Below are positions 42,265 to 52,165 of a DNA stretch of 64,000 bases, piece by piece. The position numbers and the translations under genes are program-made. The notes beneath the pieces are model-generated. The model worked only from the letters and a program-made list of their open reading frames with translations, did not search any database and was not told the origin of the DNA. The stretch is from positions 434,001 through 498,000 of the forward strand of contig JADKDM010000037.1 of NCBI GenBank assembly GCA_016714565.1, read 5' to 3'. Positions within the stretch are counted from its first letter, which is position 1, and each line of letters starts with the position of its first letter. The DNA comes from Candidatus Villigracilis propinquus (GTDB taxonomy: Bacteria > Chloroflexota > Anaerolineae > Anaerolineales > Villigracilaceae).

Positions 42265-43908
42265 ATGAACACACCCTGGTATCACAAAACAACCATCTAT
42301 CAAATCTACCCGCGTTCCTTCTTCGATTCAAACAGGGATGGAATTGGGGACTTAAAAGGCATTATCCTAAAACTGGATTACATCCATCAATTGGGATTCG
42401 AAACGCTGTGGATTTCCCCGTTCTTTTCCTCGCCGCAAGCTGATACCGGTTACGACATCAGCAGCTACACTGACATCGCTCCCGAATACGGCTCCATGGA
42501 CGAAGCCCTGCAATTGATCGATGAAGTCCACCAGCGCGGCATGAAGATCGTCTTTGACATGGTCATGAACCACACCTCCATCGAGCATCCGTGGTTCAAA
42601 GAGTCACGCACATCTCGAAACAATCCAAAATCAGATTGGTACATCTGGCGTGATTCCCATCTCCCGTCTTTGGGAGAGGGGCTAGGGGTGAGGGCAAAGC
42701 CGAATAACTGGCAAAGCCTGACGGGCGGAAGCGGCTGGCATTACTCACCCGAACGCAAACAATATTTCTGGTCCAGTTTCCTCCCCTTCCAGCCAGACCT
42801 GAACTACCGCAACCCCGAAGTAAAAAAGACCATGTCCGACACCGTCCGCTTTTGGCTGAACAAAGGCGTGGACGGTTTTCGCCTCGACATCTTCAACGTC
42901 ATCTACAAAAATGCCGAATTTCGGAACAATCCATTCTCCTTCAAACTCCTGCCCACCGAAGATGATCCTTCCGGATTCTTTCAAGAAGCAAAATTCAATT
43001 TAAACCAGCCGGAGAGCTTTGCCTTCGCAAAGGAACTTCGCAGTGTCTGCGATGAATTTGGTGAAAAGATCCTGCTCGGCGAAGTGAGCGGCGACAGATC
43101 CATCATCCGCAAATTCCTTGGAGACGATGTCAACAACGGGCTGGGACTTGTCTTCGATTTTGAAATGCTCAACTTCCAATTCAGCGCGGATTATTTCCGC
43201 AAGTTGATCGAGCGTATTGAAATCCACTTCCCCGACCCTTTTATGCCCGTCTACGTCTTCAGCAACCACGACAGACGCAGAAGCATTCACAAACTGGGGG
43301 AAGATCTGCGCAAAGCAAAACTACTTGCCTTATTACAACTCACCGTGCGCGGCGTACCCTGCGTCTACTACGGCGAAGAGATCGGCATGACAGACCTGCC
43401 GCAGCCTTTCAATACCGCAATGGACCCTGTCCCGCACAAATTCAGATCCATCCCACGCTTCGTTTTTGACCTGCTCGGCCTTACCATCAACCGTGACGAA
43501 GTCCGTACGCCCATGCAATGGGACTCGACACCGAACGCAGGCTTTTCGTCCGCAGGGAAGACGTGGCTGCCTGTACATAAAAATTACAGCAAGATCAATG
43601 TGGAAAGAGCAAGCAAAGCAGAAGATTCCTTGCTGAACACCATTCAAGGATTAATGAAAGTCCGCAACCATGAACGGTCCCTGCAGGAAGGTTCGCTGGA
43701 AATCTTGAGCGGCCTGCCAAAAGGAATTCTCGGATACACAAGAAAGCTCAACAAAGAAAAAGTTGCCATCCTATTAAACTTTGACCCGCAGCCCAGGAAA
43801 TTTGAATTCGAATATTCAGAATGTCTCTTCAAGTTATCCAAAACCGATAACCTCGCCAATGCCAAACTACATCTCAATGGCTACAGCGGGATGATTTTGA
43901 AAGCATAG
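42265..43908 (+). CDS. GH13 alpha-glucosidase / oligo-1,6-glucosidase
   Basis: 547 residues. YQIYPRSFFDSNRDGIGDLKGI, DMVMNHTS, nucleophile region GVDGFRLDIFNVI, acid/base ILLGEVSG, and third catalytic VFSNHDRRR all match GH13 exo-glucosidases. The segment at nt 42652-42699 contains SLGEGLGVRA, an insertion relative to the normal W-R-D-PxxxxPPNNW; its DNA (CTCCCG..GGGAGAGGGGCTAGG) is a palindromic dispersed-repeat sequence that has stayed in frame. The active-site cleft is downstream of the insert and looks intact. Confidence 0.9.
   Translation: MNTPWYHKTTIYQIYPRSFFDSNRDGIGDLKGIILKLDYIHQLGFETLWISPFFSSPQADTGYDISSYTDIAPEYGSMDEALQLIDEVHQRGMKIVFDMVMNHTSIEHPWFKESRTSRNNPKSDWYIWRDSHLPSLGEGLGVRAKPNNWQSLTGGSGWHYSPERKQYFWSSFLPFQPDLNYRNPEVKKTMSDTVRFWLNKGVDGFRLDIFNVIYKNAEFRNNPFSFKLLPTEDDPSGFFQEAKFNLNQPESFAFAKELRSVCDEFGEKILLGEVSGDRSIIRKFLGDDVNNGLGLVFDFEMLNFQFSADYFRKLIERIEIHFPDPFMPVYVFSNHDRRRSIHKLGEDLRKAKLLALLQLTVRGVPCVYYGEEIGMTDLPQPFNTAMDPVPHKFRSIPRFVFDLLGLTINRDEVRTPMQWDSTPNAGFSSAGKTWLPVHKNYSKINVERASKAEDSLLNTIQGLMKVRNHERSLQEGSLEILSGLPKGILGYTRKLNKEKVAILLNFDPQPRKFEFEYSECLFKLSKTDNLANAKLHLNGYSGMILKA
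42655..42699. repeat. Palindromic repeat inserted in frame inside the GH13 gene
   Basis: TCTCCCGTCTTTGGGAGAGGG carries a small stem (CTCCC/GGGAG) and continues GGCTAGGGGTGAGGGC. It encodes LPSLGEGLGVRAK, not present in normal GH13 proteins. The length keeps the reading frame. Confidence 0.65.
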
Positions 43909-43938
43909 CAAAACTCATTTGTGCCGTGTGGAATAAAA

Positions 43939-43973
43939 GGGGGCGAATTTTAGTCCGCCTCCTGTTTGTTTTT
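43939..43973 (+). terminator. Terminator after GH13 gene
   Basis: GGGGGCG pairs with CGCCTCC (one G-T pair) around a 10-nt AT loop, followed by a T-rich tail (TGTTTGTTTTT). Confidence 0.65.
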
Positions 43974-43978
43974 GATGA

Positions 43979-45064
43979 TCAACCTACTTCGTGCAGAGAA
44001 ATACCATTCACAACCACTTGATCACGCCCGTTCTGCTTGGCTTGATACATGGCGCTATCCGCTGAATAAAGCATTTCCTCCAGATTTTGCCCTTCCTGAT
44101 ACGCCGTCACCCCAAAACTCGCAGTCACATTGCTCACCTTCCCGTAACAACTTTGGCGGAGAGCAACGCAAAGCCTCTCAGCAAGGAATCCCGCAGCGTG
44201 AAGATCCGTATCAGGCAGGATGATCAGGAATTCCTCCCCGCCCCAGCGCCCCGCATAATCCACCTGACGGATGGTGTTCCTAACCAGTTGGGCCAGATTT
44301 CTCAAAACTTCATCACCCACCAAATGCCCATGTGCGTCATTAATGTTCTTAAAATGATCCACATCAAAGTTGATCACGGAAAACGGCTTACGGTAGCGCA
44401 CGAACCGCTCCATTTCAATATTCAGCACTTGATATAATGCGCGGCGGTTCAGCAATCCCGTCAATGAATCTGTGGAAGCATAACTCTGCTGTAACACCCC
44501 CATCCGTTGGATCAACAGAGTCGCTATGGAAATACTCGCAAAGGGATTAACCCAACGAAAAATGAAGGGAAACTCCAAATCTCCGGAAGAGAAAAGCACC
44601 CAAAGATTGCCCGCCGCCATCACGATCATCACGGTAAAAATATATAAGATCAACACCCTCACAAAACCCTTATCGGTGGTCAGGTAAGCTCCCAACATAA
44701 ACACGATCATCCACATGGACAGGCTATTCAACACATCCGCCAACTCACTTGGATCCAACCCTCCATGTAGATAAAAGGCATTTATTGATATCTGGGTCAA
44801 AGCGAAGAATGAGGTTGCAAAAGATATATAAAAAACATATTCGATGAAACGCATGAGATGCGGCCAGAAATACAAAAGAAGGGTAAAAACCCCCAATTGC
44901 GCGATCAACCCCAAAGCCACATACGTTCCAAGCCCGGAATTTCCCAACGACCCGATCACATACAGGATACAAACAACGATCCCAACTGGAAATGCAAAAA
45001 AGTAGGTCTGCAATTTGTAATGATGGAATTTATCACCCAGGTCGGAGAAAACTGAAGTAAACAT
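43979..45064 (-). CDS. Membrane diguanylate cyclase (6-TM sensor, GGDEF)
   Basis: 361 residues. Six transmembrane helices (about 20-180) precede a GGDEF domain with DSLTGLLNRRALYQVLN and the active motif GGEEF. The allosteric product-inhibition site RQVD lies five residues before GGEEF, so c-di-GMP feedback is expected. Makes c-di-GMP from GTP at the membrane. Sensor input is unknown. Confidence 0.92.
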   Translation of the reverse strand: MFTSVFSDLGDKFHHYKLQTYFFAFPVGIVVCILYVIGSLGNSGLGTYVALGLIAQLGVFTLLLYFWPHLMRFIEYVFYISFATSFFALTQISINAFYLHGGLDPSELADVLNSLSMWMIVFMLGAYLTTDKGFVRVLILYIFTVMIVMAAGNLWVLFSSGDLEFPFIFRWVNPFASISIATLLIQRMGVLQQSYASTDSLTGLLNRRALYQVLNIEMERFVRYRKPFSVINFDVDHFKNINDAHGHLVGDEVLRNLAQLVRNTIRQVDYAGRWGGEEFLIILPDTDLHAAGFLAERLCVALRQSCYGKVSNVTASFGVTAYQEGQNLEEMLYSADSAMYQAKQNGRDQVVVNGISLHEVG

Positions 45065-45094
45065 ATTTACCCTATCTTACAATCTATCCAGAAT

Positions 45095-45133
45095 AAAAAC
45101 AACAGGGCGATTGATAGTCGCCCTGTTGTTTTT
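45095..45133. terminator. Terminator between alaS and diguanylate cyclase genes
   Basis: 16-bp perfect stem AAAAACAACAGGGCGA and its complement with a 7-nt loop, just past the alaS stop; A and T tracts on both sides. Confidence 0.92.
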
Positions 45134-45140
45134 ATATACC

Positions 45141-47904
45141 CTATTTCATTTTCTCTTCAACAACTTTTGCGACCTTTCCCAGAGCTTCGCTGAGATTGCC
45201 TTCAGGCAAACTGCCTTGCGCGAGATTGGGACGCCCGCCGCCTTTGCCGCCGATGCCTGTGATAAGGTCGCCAGCTTTGACTCCGCGCTTGACGAGGTCT
45301 TCGGTGACCACCGCGATGACAGTTGATCCCCCTACGGGGACTGTGCCCGTTACGAGGACAGCGGCTCCCGCTTTGGGATATTTCTCGCGGAATTTGTCGG
45401 CTAGCATGCGCAGGGTATCCACGTTTGAGTCGGGGATTTCGACCGCAAGCACGTTGACATCTTGGACGGCTTGAACTGTCGAAAGTCGAAGGTCGAAAGT
45501 TGCAAGGGCTTGTTGTGCGCGAAGGTTGGCAAGTTCTTTCTTGAGTTCAGAAACTTCGTCCTGCAACGCATCTACTTTGGCAGGGACTTCTTCCACGGAA
45601 GATTTCAATGAACCAGCGGTTTGTTTCAAGGTCTTGAAACGCTTGTTGATGAGTTCATACGCGCCACGGCCTGTGACTGCTTCGATGCGGCGAATGCCTG
45701 CCGCTGCGGAACCTTCGCTGACGATAATGAATGCACCAATGTCAGAAGTGCGATCAATGTGTGTGCCGCCGCAGAGTTCGTAGGAATACTTACTCTGCTT
45801 GTCGGGGGCTAAGCCCCCAACAGAGCTAAGGGCACTATCTGAGTCCAAAATGGAAACGGTGCGGACGGTCTCGCCGTATTTTTCGCCGAAGAGCGCCATC
45901 GCGCCTTCCTTCTTGGCTTCATCGAGGGACTTGGTCACTTTGACCACGGGCATATCTGCCGCAATGGCTTCGTTGACCATTTTCTCGACGCGCTCAATTT
46001 GCTCAGGGGTCATGCCGTCGGGTTGGGTGAAGTCGAAGCGCAGATATTTGGGAGAGACGAGCGAGCCTGCCTGACGGGCATGGTCGCCGAGGATTTCATG
46101 CAGCGCCTTGTGCAAAAGATGCGTGGCAGTATGATTGCGCATGATGTTATGGCGGCGGACGGTATCCACTTCGGCAACGACCTTATCACCCACTTTGGGT
46201 TGACCAGAGATGACCTGCCCGATATGCGTAATGGTTCCAGCCGCAGCACGGCGGACGGAAGTCACTTCAATTTCCCAATCATTGCCGCGAATGTAGCCTT
46301 CATCACCCACCTGACCACCAGACTCAATGTAGAAACCAGTCTTGGGCAGGATGACTTCAACGACATCATCGAGGGATGCAGAGGAAACTGATTCGCCGTT
46401 GACAACCAATGCGAGGACTTCGCCTTCCACACGCGGACTGTTGTACGGGTCATACTCAACGCCAGCCACGCCGAGTGTCTTCTTGGCTTGCAGGTCTTTC
46501 AGGATGTTGGCGAAGTAGTCAGAAGCGTCGCCGCCGAGTTTGCCCATAGCTTTGCCACCGCCAGAGGCTTTGGCATGGACTTCTTTTGCAGTAGTGAAAC
46601 CTGCTTCGTCAATGTCGAGACCCTGTTCACGGGCGATGTCACGGCTGATCTCGAAGGGCAGGCCGTAGGTGGCGTACAGGTCGAAGGCAATATGTCCATC
46701 GAGGGAGGTTTTATTTGATGCGCGAATGCTGTCGAGGTGATTCTGTAAGTGAGCAGTACCAGCTTCAACGGTACGAGCGAAGCGGACTTCCTCTCGAGTC
46801 AGGTTATCTAAAATGGTCGCCTTATTCTTTTCGAGTTCGGGATAAAAATCGCCGTATTCCGCAATCACCGCTTCAGCAACTTTTGCGAGGAAGGGTTCGG
46901 TGAGGCCGATCTTCGTTCCAAAGCGCGCGCCGCGGCGGATGATCATGCGGGTGACGTAGTTGCGGCCCGCGTTGCCAGGGACGACGCCGTCGGCGATGAG
47001 GAAGGCGGCGGAGCGGACATGGTCGCAGATGACGCGGTAAGGCGTGAAGTTTGCGAGCATTTCTTTTTCGGTGTGACCCGTGAGCGAGCGCAGCACTTCG
47101 AGCGAGCCCGCGAAGAGGTCGGTCTTGTAGTTGGAGTCGACGCCCTGCAAAACGGAGACGATGCGCTCGAAGCCCATGCCGGTATCCACGTGCTTGGCGG
47201 GCAATGGTTCGAGACGGCCATCTTCAAAGAGGTTGTATTGAATGAAAACGTTGTTCCAGAGTTCAAGGAAGCGGGTGCATTCGCCGTTCACACCGCAGAC
47301 ATGGTCGGTGCCGCGCATGTTGTCGCGCTCTTCGCCGAGGTCAATGTGGATTTCGGAGCACGGGCCGCAGGGACCGAACTCTGCCATCTGCCAGAAGTTT
47401 TCCTTGCGCCCGAAGAAAAGCACATGCTCGGGGTCGAAGCCGGGTTGTTCCTTCCAGATGTTCGCGGCTTCATCATCCTGCGGGACGTTGCCCTTTATCG
47501 TCACGAAAACAAGTAGCGTAGAGTTTATCTTTGGGAAGTCCCCACACTTCGGTGAGCAATTGCCACGACCATGCGATGGCGTCTTTTTTGTAGTAGTCGC
47601 CAAATGACCAGTTGCCGAGCATTTCAAAGAAGGTGTGATGCGTGTCGTCGCGGCCTACGTCTTCGAGGTCGTTGTGCTTGCCTGCCACGCGCATACACTT
47701 CTGCGAATCCACGGCGCGGGTGTAGGGACGTGTATCCGTGCCGACGAATACATCTTTGAATTGCACCATGCCCGAGTTTGTGAAGAGAAGCGTAGCATCT
47801 CCACCCGGCACAAGTGACATGGACGGCACGGCGGTATGTCCATGCTCGACGAAGAAATCGATGAAATCCTGGCGGATCTGGTTGCCTGTTAGTTTTTTGC
47901 TCAT
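45141..47904 (-). CDS. alaS: Alanine--tRNA ligase, one frameshift
   Basis: Two frames form one AlaRS. The N-terminal part (47904 to 47473) starts at MSKKLTGNQIRQDFIDFF and holds the class II motif; the longer part carries the rest. At 47495-47505 a GGG appears where GG would keep the frame (DDKG-NVPQDDEAANIW), so one extra base is present. The editing-domain zinc motifs HNIMRNHTATHLLHKALHE and CGGTHIDRTSDIG, and the C-terminal GGGGRPNLAQGS, are intact. AlaRS is essential, so an assembly error is likelier than a dead gene. A short CGACCTTCGACTTT-type repeat lies in frame near 45478-45505. GGAG precedes the ATG at 47904. The upstream leader is annotated separately. Confidence 0.93.
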
Positions 47905-47939
47905 TGTGAAATGCTCCAAATAGTGTTGATTGACGGGCT

Positions 47940-47948
47940 ATTATACCA
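47940..47948 (-). promoter_or_regulatory. Second alaS promoter, extended -10
   Basis: TGGTATAAT on the minus strand, about 36 nt upstream of the alaS ATG and downstream of the leader terminator. If used, it would make part of alaS expression independent of the attenuator. Confidence 0.5.
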
Positions 47949-48007
47949 AGTGGTGAAAGAGGAAAGACGAAAGAAGTAGTGAGTGGAAAGTGGTGAGTGA
48001 GACAGGG

Positions 48008-48042
48008 AAAAGAAAAGTCCCGAACCTGTTGGTTTCGGGACT
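48008..48042 (-). terminator. Terminator in the alaS leader
   Basis: AGTCCCGAA and TTCGGGACT form a 9-bp stem with a 9-nt loop (minus strand), followed by TTTCTTTT. The loop and 3' arm contain CAGGTTC, which is the exact complement of the segment just after the leader-peptide stop. Confidence 0.8.
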
Positions 48043-48070
48043 GGATTTCTTCATCCGTCTCAAGCCGTGG

Positions 48071-48077
48071 CAGGTTC
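48071..48077 (-). promoter_or_regulatory. Antiterminator arm of the alaS leader
   Basis: GAACCTG, directly after the leader TAA, pairs with CAGGTTC (48028-48022) within the terminator, a 7-bp match that would disrupt it. A ribosome resting at the TAA would cover this segment. CTCAAGCCG inside the leader ORF (48109-48101) pairs 9 of 9 with CGGCTTGAG (48067-48059), a possible protector hairpin. Confidence 0.55.
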
Positions 48078-48140
48078 TTAGGTCGCGCATGTAGCGGCGG
48101 CGGCTTGAGTTGCTGCGGCTTGCTTGAGAATTTGTTTCAT
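48078..48140 (-). CDS. Alanine-rich leader peptide of alaS (20 aa)
   Basis: Reads MKQILKQAAATQAAAATCAT then TAA. Eight of 20 residues are alanine, in runs of three and four. It starts 7 nt after a TATAAT, so it may be translated from a leaderless transcript. A ribosome short of charged Ala-tRNA would stall on these codons. The gene it precedes makes Ala-tRNA. Other evidence for the role is the overlapping pairings listed for the terminator and antiterminator. Confidence 0.7.
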   Translation of the reverse strand: MKQILKQAAATQAAAATCAT

Positions 48141-48147
48141 GGCTGGG

Positions 48148-48153
48148 ATTATA
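48148..48153 (-). promoter_or_regulatory. -10 box of the alaS leader
   Basis: Perfect TATAAT, 7 nt before the leader ATG. No -35 or Shine-Dalgarno sequence is clear, which matches other leaderless starts in the window. Confidence 0.6.
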
Positions 48154-48356
48154 CAGGTCACTTTTGATTTTGGGGAGGGAGGAAAGGTGATTAGTGATTA
48201 GGAACAAGGGTGACAGGCGATTCGTTCCGAGAAGCAGGGTCATAGACGACGGGACGAGAGAAGGAGGGATTGAACTCGAATTGCGAATATTGTATAGTGT
48301 TTTCATAACTTCATCAACAATGTTTTCAAAATGCCGAGAAATGGAAAGGCCGGAAA

Positions 48357-48992
48357 ATGGATACAACAACCGCCATGTTCTATTCTGGAATTATCAGCGC
48401 CTTGATTACCGGTATTTTCTTGATTCTGAGCGAAGTTGTAAAGGTTCGTCTGCAAAGGGATTTGGCAAAGCCGAAAAAGAACAGAAGGATGAAGAACCCA
48501 AAGGCAAGCCCCGCAAAAAGAAGAAGCTCCCACGAAAAAAAAAATTTAGTGACATGCCCATTCTTACACGCGCGGTCATCATTTTTACTGCGTTGGCTGT
48601 GCTCGGCTTCTCGTTCCTATATCACATAGGCAGCATTCAAGCGGCAGCGCAAGGGATTGACTGAGGAACGCCAGATATTTCCCAATTCTGAAAAGCTGGC
48701 GGAACAGGAGGTTTGGGTAAAGAACGGTTATGTGGCTTACTATACAGGCTGGATGTTCGACAGACAAAACGGGGGATACTTCATCACATTCACAGGGCCT
48801 TATAAAGCCTCGCATACCTTTGGCGACGGAGTCTATTGTCCGCCTGTGCCAATCGATACAACCTTGGCACGATCTACAAGGGAATTATTGGTAAAGGAAT
48901 GCGAAGCCAGCAAAGGGGGATGTTCCAATCCAAAAACGTGCAAGCAAACCATTTTCGGGTATCACTTAAACAAAGGAGTTTGCGATGAATAA
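48357..48992 (+). CDS. Two-helix membrane protein of unknown function, frameshifted
   Basis: Three frames read together give one protein: MDTTTAMFYSGIISALITG (first membrane helix), then a lysine-rich linker (EEPKGKPRKKKKLPRKKK) and a second helix MPILTRAVIIFTALAVLGFS, then an external part TEERQIFPNSEKLAEQEVWVKNGYVAYYTGW to the stop at 48992, with several cysteines (KECEASKGGCSNPKTC). Frames change near 48470 (one A missing from an A-run) and near 48657. No family was recognised. The next gene follows almost at once. Confidence 0.45.
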
Positions 48993-50100
48993 GAAGACCC
49001 GCGCATTTGCCTTTTTGCTGTTCCTGCTTTGGGGGCACACAGTCGCACAGCACGGGCGAACAATGTGTGATCGGACGGGGGCCTTTCCAGTGACGGTAAC
49101 ACCGTCAGATGTGCTGCCAGTTGACCCGTTGGGTGGAGGCGCACAGCAAGCGTCCACTACAGAAATAATATTGTCAGAAAATATCGAAGATGAGGGAGAG
49201 GCATGGCATGTCTTTGAAGATGGAGGAGATTCGCTTTGGGTTTTGCAAAATGTGGATAGCCCTTCACTCAGAGGGGCATCTCTGCAATGCTCGATCACGG
49301 GCGGGGATACTTATTCCGGTGTTCACTGTTACAAGGAGTTTGACCCGATTGAGGGGGCGAATTCTTTCAAGCTTGATATGGAATTTCAGTTCACGCCAGC
49401 CACGACCTGCAATAACGAGGGCAGCGACTCGGTGGTGCAGGCCATTGAATTCAGTATGAGCAAGTGGAAGGAGCTGCGGCCGAGTTGGGGGCAATGGCAG
49501 AATGTGGGGCGCTCCGAGTGGCGCGGGAGCCAAGGGGGCATGGGCCATCAACTCAAACATCAAACACTGCCTTGAGAGCGATCAATGGCACACACTCACT
49601 CTGGAAGGCGTATTTAGATGGGCAGGTGCATTACAGAGTTTCACAATTGACACTCGACGCAGCAACGATATTACCCACCGCCCGCACTGCGAACTGATTC
49701 GGTGGCGGTCAGGGAAGGTAACTCTGCGCCCCTTAGACCTGTTCATTGATAATGTCAATTTTACGGTGGGGAAGAACGTGGATTGCAGTTTGAATAAACA
49801 TCAAGCTGAGTTTACCTATCCATTTGTACAGACGGAAACCGCCGAGATAAACGGGCAGCAGATTCTTATTCATAAAATCGAAAAGAATACGAAGATAGCT
49901 GGGAACCCGCCTGCCTGATGGACATGCAATATTATTCAGGCGGAGAGTTGATCCTTCAAAGAAAAGATGCGAGATCAGGCTTTTACGATCTAAGTGCCAG
50001 TGAGATTCCCGTGGCAGAGGATATTGAGATAAGATCTGGATACCGGACTAGTACCGCTTTCTCTTCATGGGTGAGTGTTATTCGACCAGAAAAGTTTTGA
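48985..50100 (+). CDS. Secreted protein of unknown function, frameshifted
   Basis: Signal peptide AFAFLLFLLWGHTVA at the N-terminus, then a conserved-looking exported domain (GEAWHVFEDGGDSLWVLQN, LQCSITGGDTYSGVHCYKEFD, NSFKLDMEFQFTPATTC). The frame shifts near 49500 and again at 49918, after which IEIRSGYRTSTAFSSWVS is read. With one or two repairs this is a protein of about 370 residues. It starts 8 nt before the stop of the preceding gene. No family recognised. Confidence 0.4.
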
Positions 50101-50384
50101 AAATCCTCGTGGGTTTCCGAACCTCGGTCTATTTTTATCTCCTCATTCAACCCTGTAAATCGCGGACAAAAAAACTTTTTGCCATACTTTTATTCGTCAG
50201 GGACAAACAACCAAGATCACGATAAATTAGGAAGGAAATAATACGAGCTATATACACCTCTCAAGCAGCGGGAGGTTTTCCCACCAGAAAGACCCTCACA
50301 AACCTATCAGCCAATGGAAGAAAGATTACTCCCTCACATACAATCCATACCCTGCACACATCACAACATAAAAGGGAAAACATA

Positions 50385-51224
50385 ATGAGCAAAACAATAT
50401 TGATCACGGGCGCGTCCACGGGCATTGGCAAAGCGGGCGCATTGGAATTGGGGCGGCGGGGTTGGAAGGTATTTGTCCACGCACGTTCGGCGGCACGCGG
50501 GGAACCCGTGATGGACGATTTGAAGAAGAATGCGCCAAACGCCGAGTTCGTGCTGGTCACGGGTGATGTTTCTTCGATGGCGGAAGTCAAGTCACTTGCG
50601 GAGCAGGTCAAGGCACAAACAGAAACATTGGATGTTTTATGGAATAACGCGGGCTTGATGCTGGACGAGCGCAGAGTCAGCGCCGATGGATGGGAAATGA
50701 CGATGGCGATCAACCACCTCGCCCCGTTCGTGCTGACCCGTGAACTGCTTCCGCTCATCGAGCAGACTCAAGGCCGAGTCATCACCACCAGTTCAGGGGG
50801 TTACATGTTCGGCAGCTTCAACTGGGACGATTGGATGGACGAGAAAAGCACATACAGCTCATTCAAAGCCTATAGCAAGAGCAAACTTGCGAACATTCTT
50901 TTCACACGCGAACTGGCACATCGGGTTGGCGCAAAAAGTGTCACAGCCCATTGTTTTCACCCAGGCATGGTCAGCACCGAATTCGGCAGACAGCGCGGAG
51001 AAGAAAAGCAGAAGAGTTACGTCCCAGGCGGGTTATTTCGCTCCCTGTTCATGCTTGACCCGCAAGCAGGCGCCGATACAGGTATTTTCCTCGCAGAAGA
51101 CCCGTCCGCCAAAAATAGCAATGGAAAATTTTGGATAAAGCGCAAGATCCGCAGAACAAAGAGTTTTGACAACGATATTAATGCAGTCAAATTGTGGGAA
51201 CTCAGCGAAAAAGCAACCAGTTAA
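50385..51224 (+). CDS. Short-chain dehydrogenase, retinol-dehydrogenase-like
   Basis: 279 residues. TGASTGIGKAGALELGRRG (cofactor), LDVLWNNAGLMLDE, catalytic SSGGYMFGSF and Y..K in FKAYSKSKLANILFTREL. Extended SDR-like tail with CFHPGMVSTEFGRQ and KSFDNDINAVKLWELS matches the RDH/WW-oxidoreductase branch of the classical SDRs. Substrate unknown. Upstream 50101-50384 is intergenic with no clear element. Confidence 0.8.
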   Translation: MSKTILITGASTGIGKAGALELGRRGWKVFVHARSAARGEPVMDDLKKNAPNAEFVLVTGDVSSMAEVKSLAEQVKAQTETLDVLWNNAGLMLDERRVSADGWEMTMAINHLAPFVLTRELLPLIEQTQGRVITTSSGGYMFGSFNWDDWMDEKSTYSSFKAYSKSKLANILFTRELAHRVGAKSVTAHCFHPGMVSTEFGRQRGEEKQKSYVPGGLFRSLFMLDPQAGADTGIFLAEDPSAKNSNGKFWIKRKIRRTKSFDNDINAVKLWELSEKATS

Positions 51225-51272
51225 TTCTCTGTCGTTTATTGAATATAATCAACGAAACCAAAGGAGTTTTCA

Positions 51273-52028
51273 ATGTACACAACAGACATGTACGAAGGTG
51301 TGCTCGCTGAAACCGTCACCATGACGGGCGCGAACGGAGACAAGATCAACGCCTACATGGCGCGGCCATTGGGCGAAGGTACATTCCCTGCAATGGTGCT
51401 CGCGCATCACATGCCGGGCTGGGACCAGTGGTATCGCGAAGCAACCTACAAATTCGCGCAGCACGGATATGTGACCATCACCCCGAATTTGTACTTCCGC
51501 TCGGGCCACGGAACTCCCGAAGATGTAGCGGCAAAAGTCCGCGCGGATGGAGGCGTGGCCGATGCTCAGGCAGTGGGCGATCTTGCAGGCGCGATGAATC
51601 ATCTGCGCGCGCTGCCTTATGTCAATGGCAAGGTCGGCATCTTCGGCACCTGCTCCGGCGGACGTCACGCCTATCTCACCGCATGCCAAACTCCAAACTT
51701 TGACGCGATCATTGATTGCTGGGGCGGACGCGTAGTGATGACTCCCGATCAATTGAATGATAAATATCCCGTCTCGCCTCTGGACTATACCCGTGAGCTG
51801 GCCTGCCCCATTTTAGGTTTGTTTGGCGAAGACGACTCCAGCCCCACACCCGAACAAGTGAAACTCCACGAAGAAGAACTCAAGAAGCACGGAAAGAATT
51901 ATGAGTTTCACATGTACCCCAACGCAGGACATGGCTTCTTCTATTATGACCGTCCAATGTACCGGCAGGAACAAGCTGTGGATGGCTGGAAGAAAGTCTT
52001 TGCGTTTCTTGAAAAGAATTTAGTTTAA
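51273..52028 (+). CDS. Dienelactone hydrolase family protein
   Basis: 251 residues of an alpha/beta hydrolase. The nucleophile is a cysteine in FGTCSGGR, followed by LFGEDDSSPTPEQ (aspartate region) and NAGHGFFYYDRPMYR (histidine), the Cys-Asp-His arrangement of dienelactone hydrolases. These open lactones in aromatic catabolism or act on related esters. A TATAAT and AAAGGAG precede the ATG. Stands alone. Confidence 0.9.
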   Translation: MYTTDMYEGVLAETVTMTGANGDKINAYMARPLGEGTFPAMVLAHHMPGWDQWYREATYKFAQHGYVTITPNLYFRSGHGTPEDVAAKVRADGGVADAQAVGDLAGAMNHLRALPYVNGKVGIFGTCSGGRHAYLTACQTPNFDAIIDCWGGRVVMTPDQLNDKYPVSPLDYTRELACPILGLFGEDDSSPTPEQVKLHEEELKKHGKNYEFHMYPNAGHGFFYYDRPMYRQEQAVDGWKKVFAFLEKNLV

Positions 52029-52042
52029 ACAATCTCACGCCA

Positions 52043-52147
52043 TGTCATGCTGAGCCGCTCTTTTCGGCGACACTTGCGCTGCACGCCAGTGCAGTGAGCA
52101 TCTCTACGAGTGTCTTAGAGACTCTTCGCTACGCTCAGAGTGACATG
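52043..52147. repeat. Palindromic repeat, TGTCATGCTGAG family
   Basis: Begins TGTCATGCTGAGC and ends GCTCAGAGTGACATGC with further inner pairing (GCATCTC/GAGACTC). It fills the gap between the dienelactone hydrolase and the small DUF-like gene. Resembles the kind of REP-like repeat seen in many bacteria. Confidence 0.75.
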
Positions 52148-52165
52148 CAAAAAACGGAGAAACCC

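Noticed and set aside
47905..48160. T-box riboswitch upstream of alaS
   Set aside because: No T-box sequence or specifier-loop structure was visible; the Ala-rich leader with overlapping pairings fits better.
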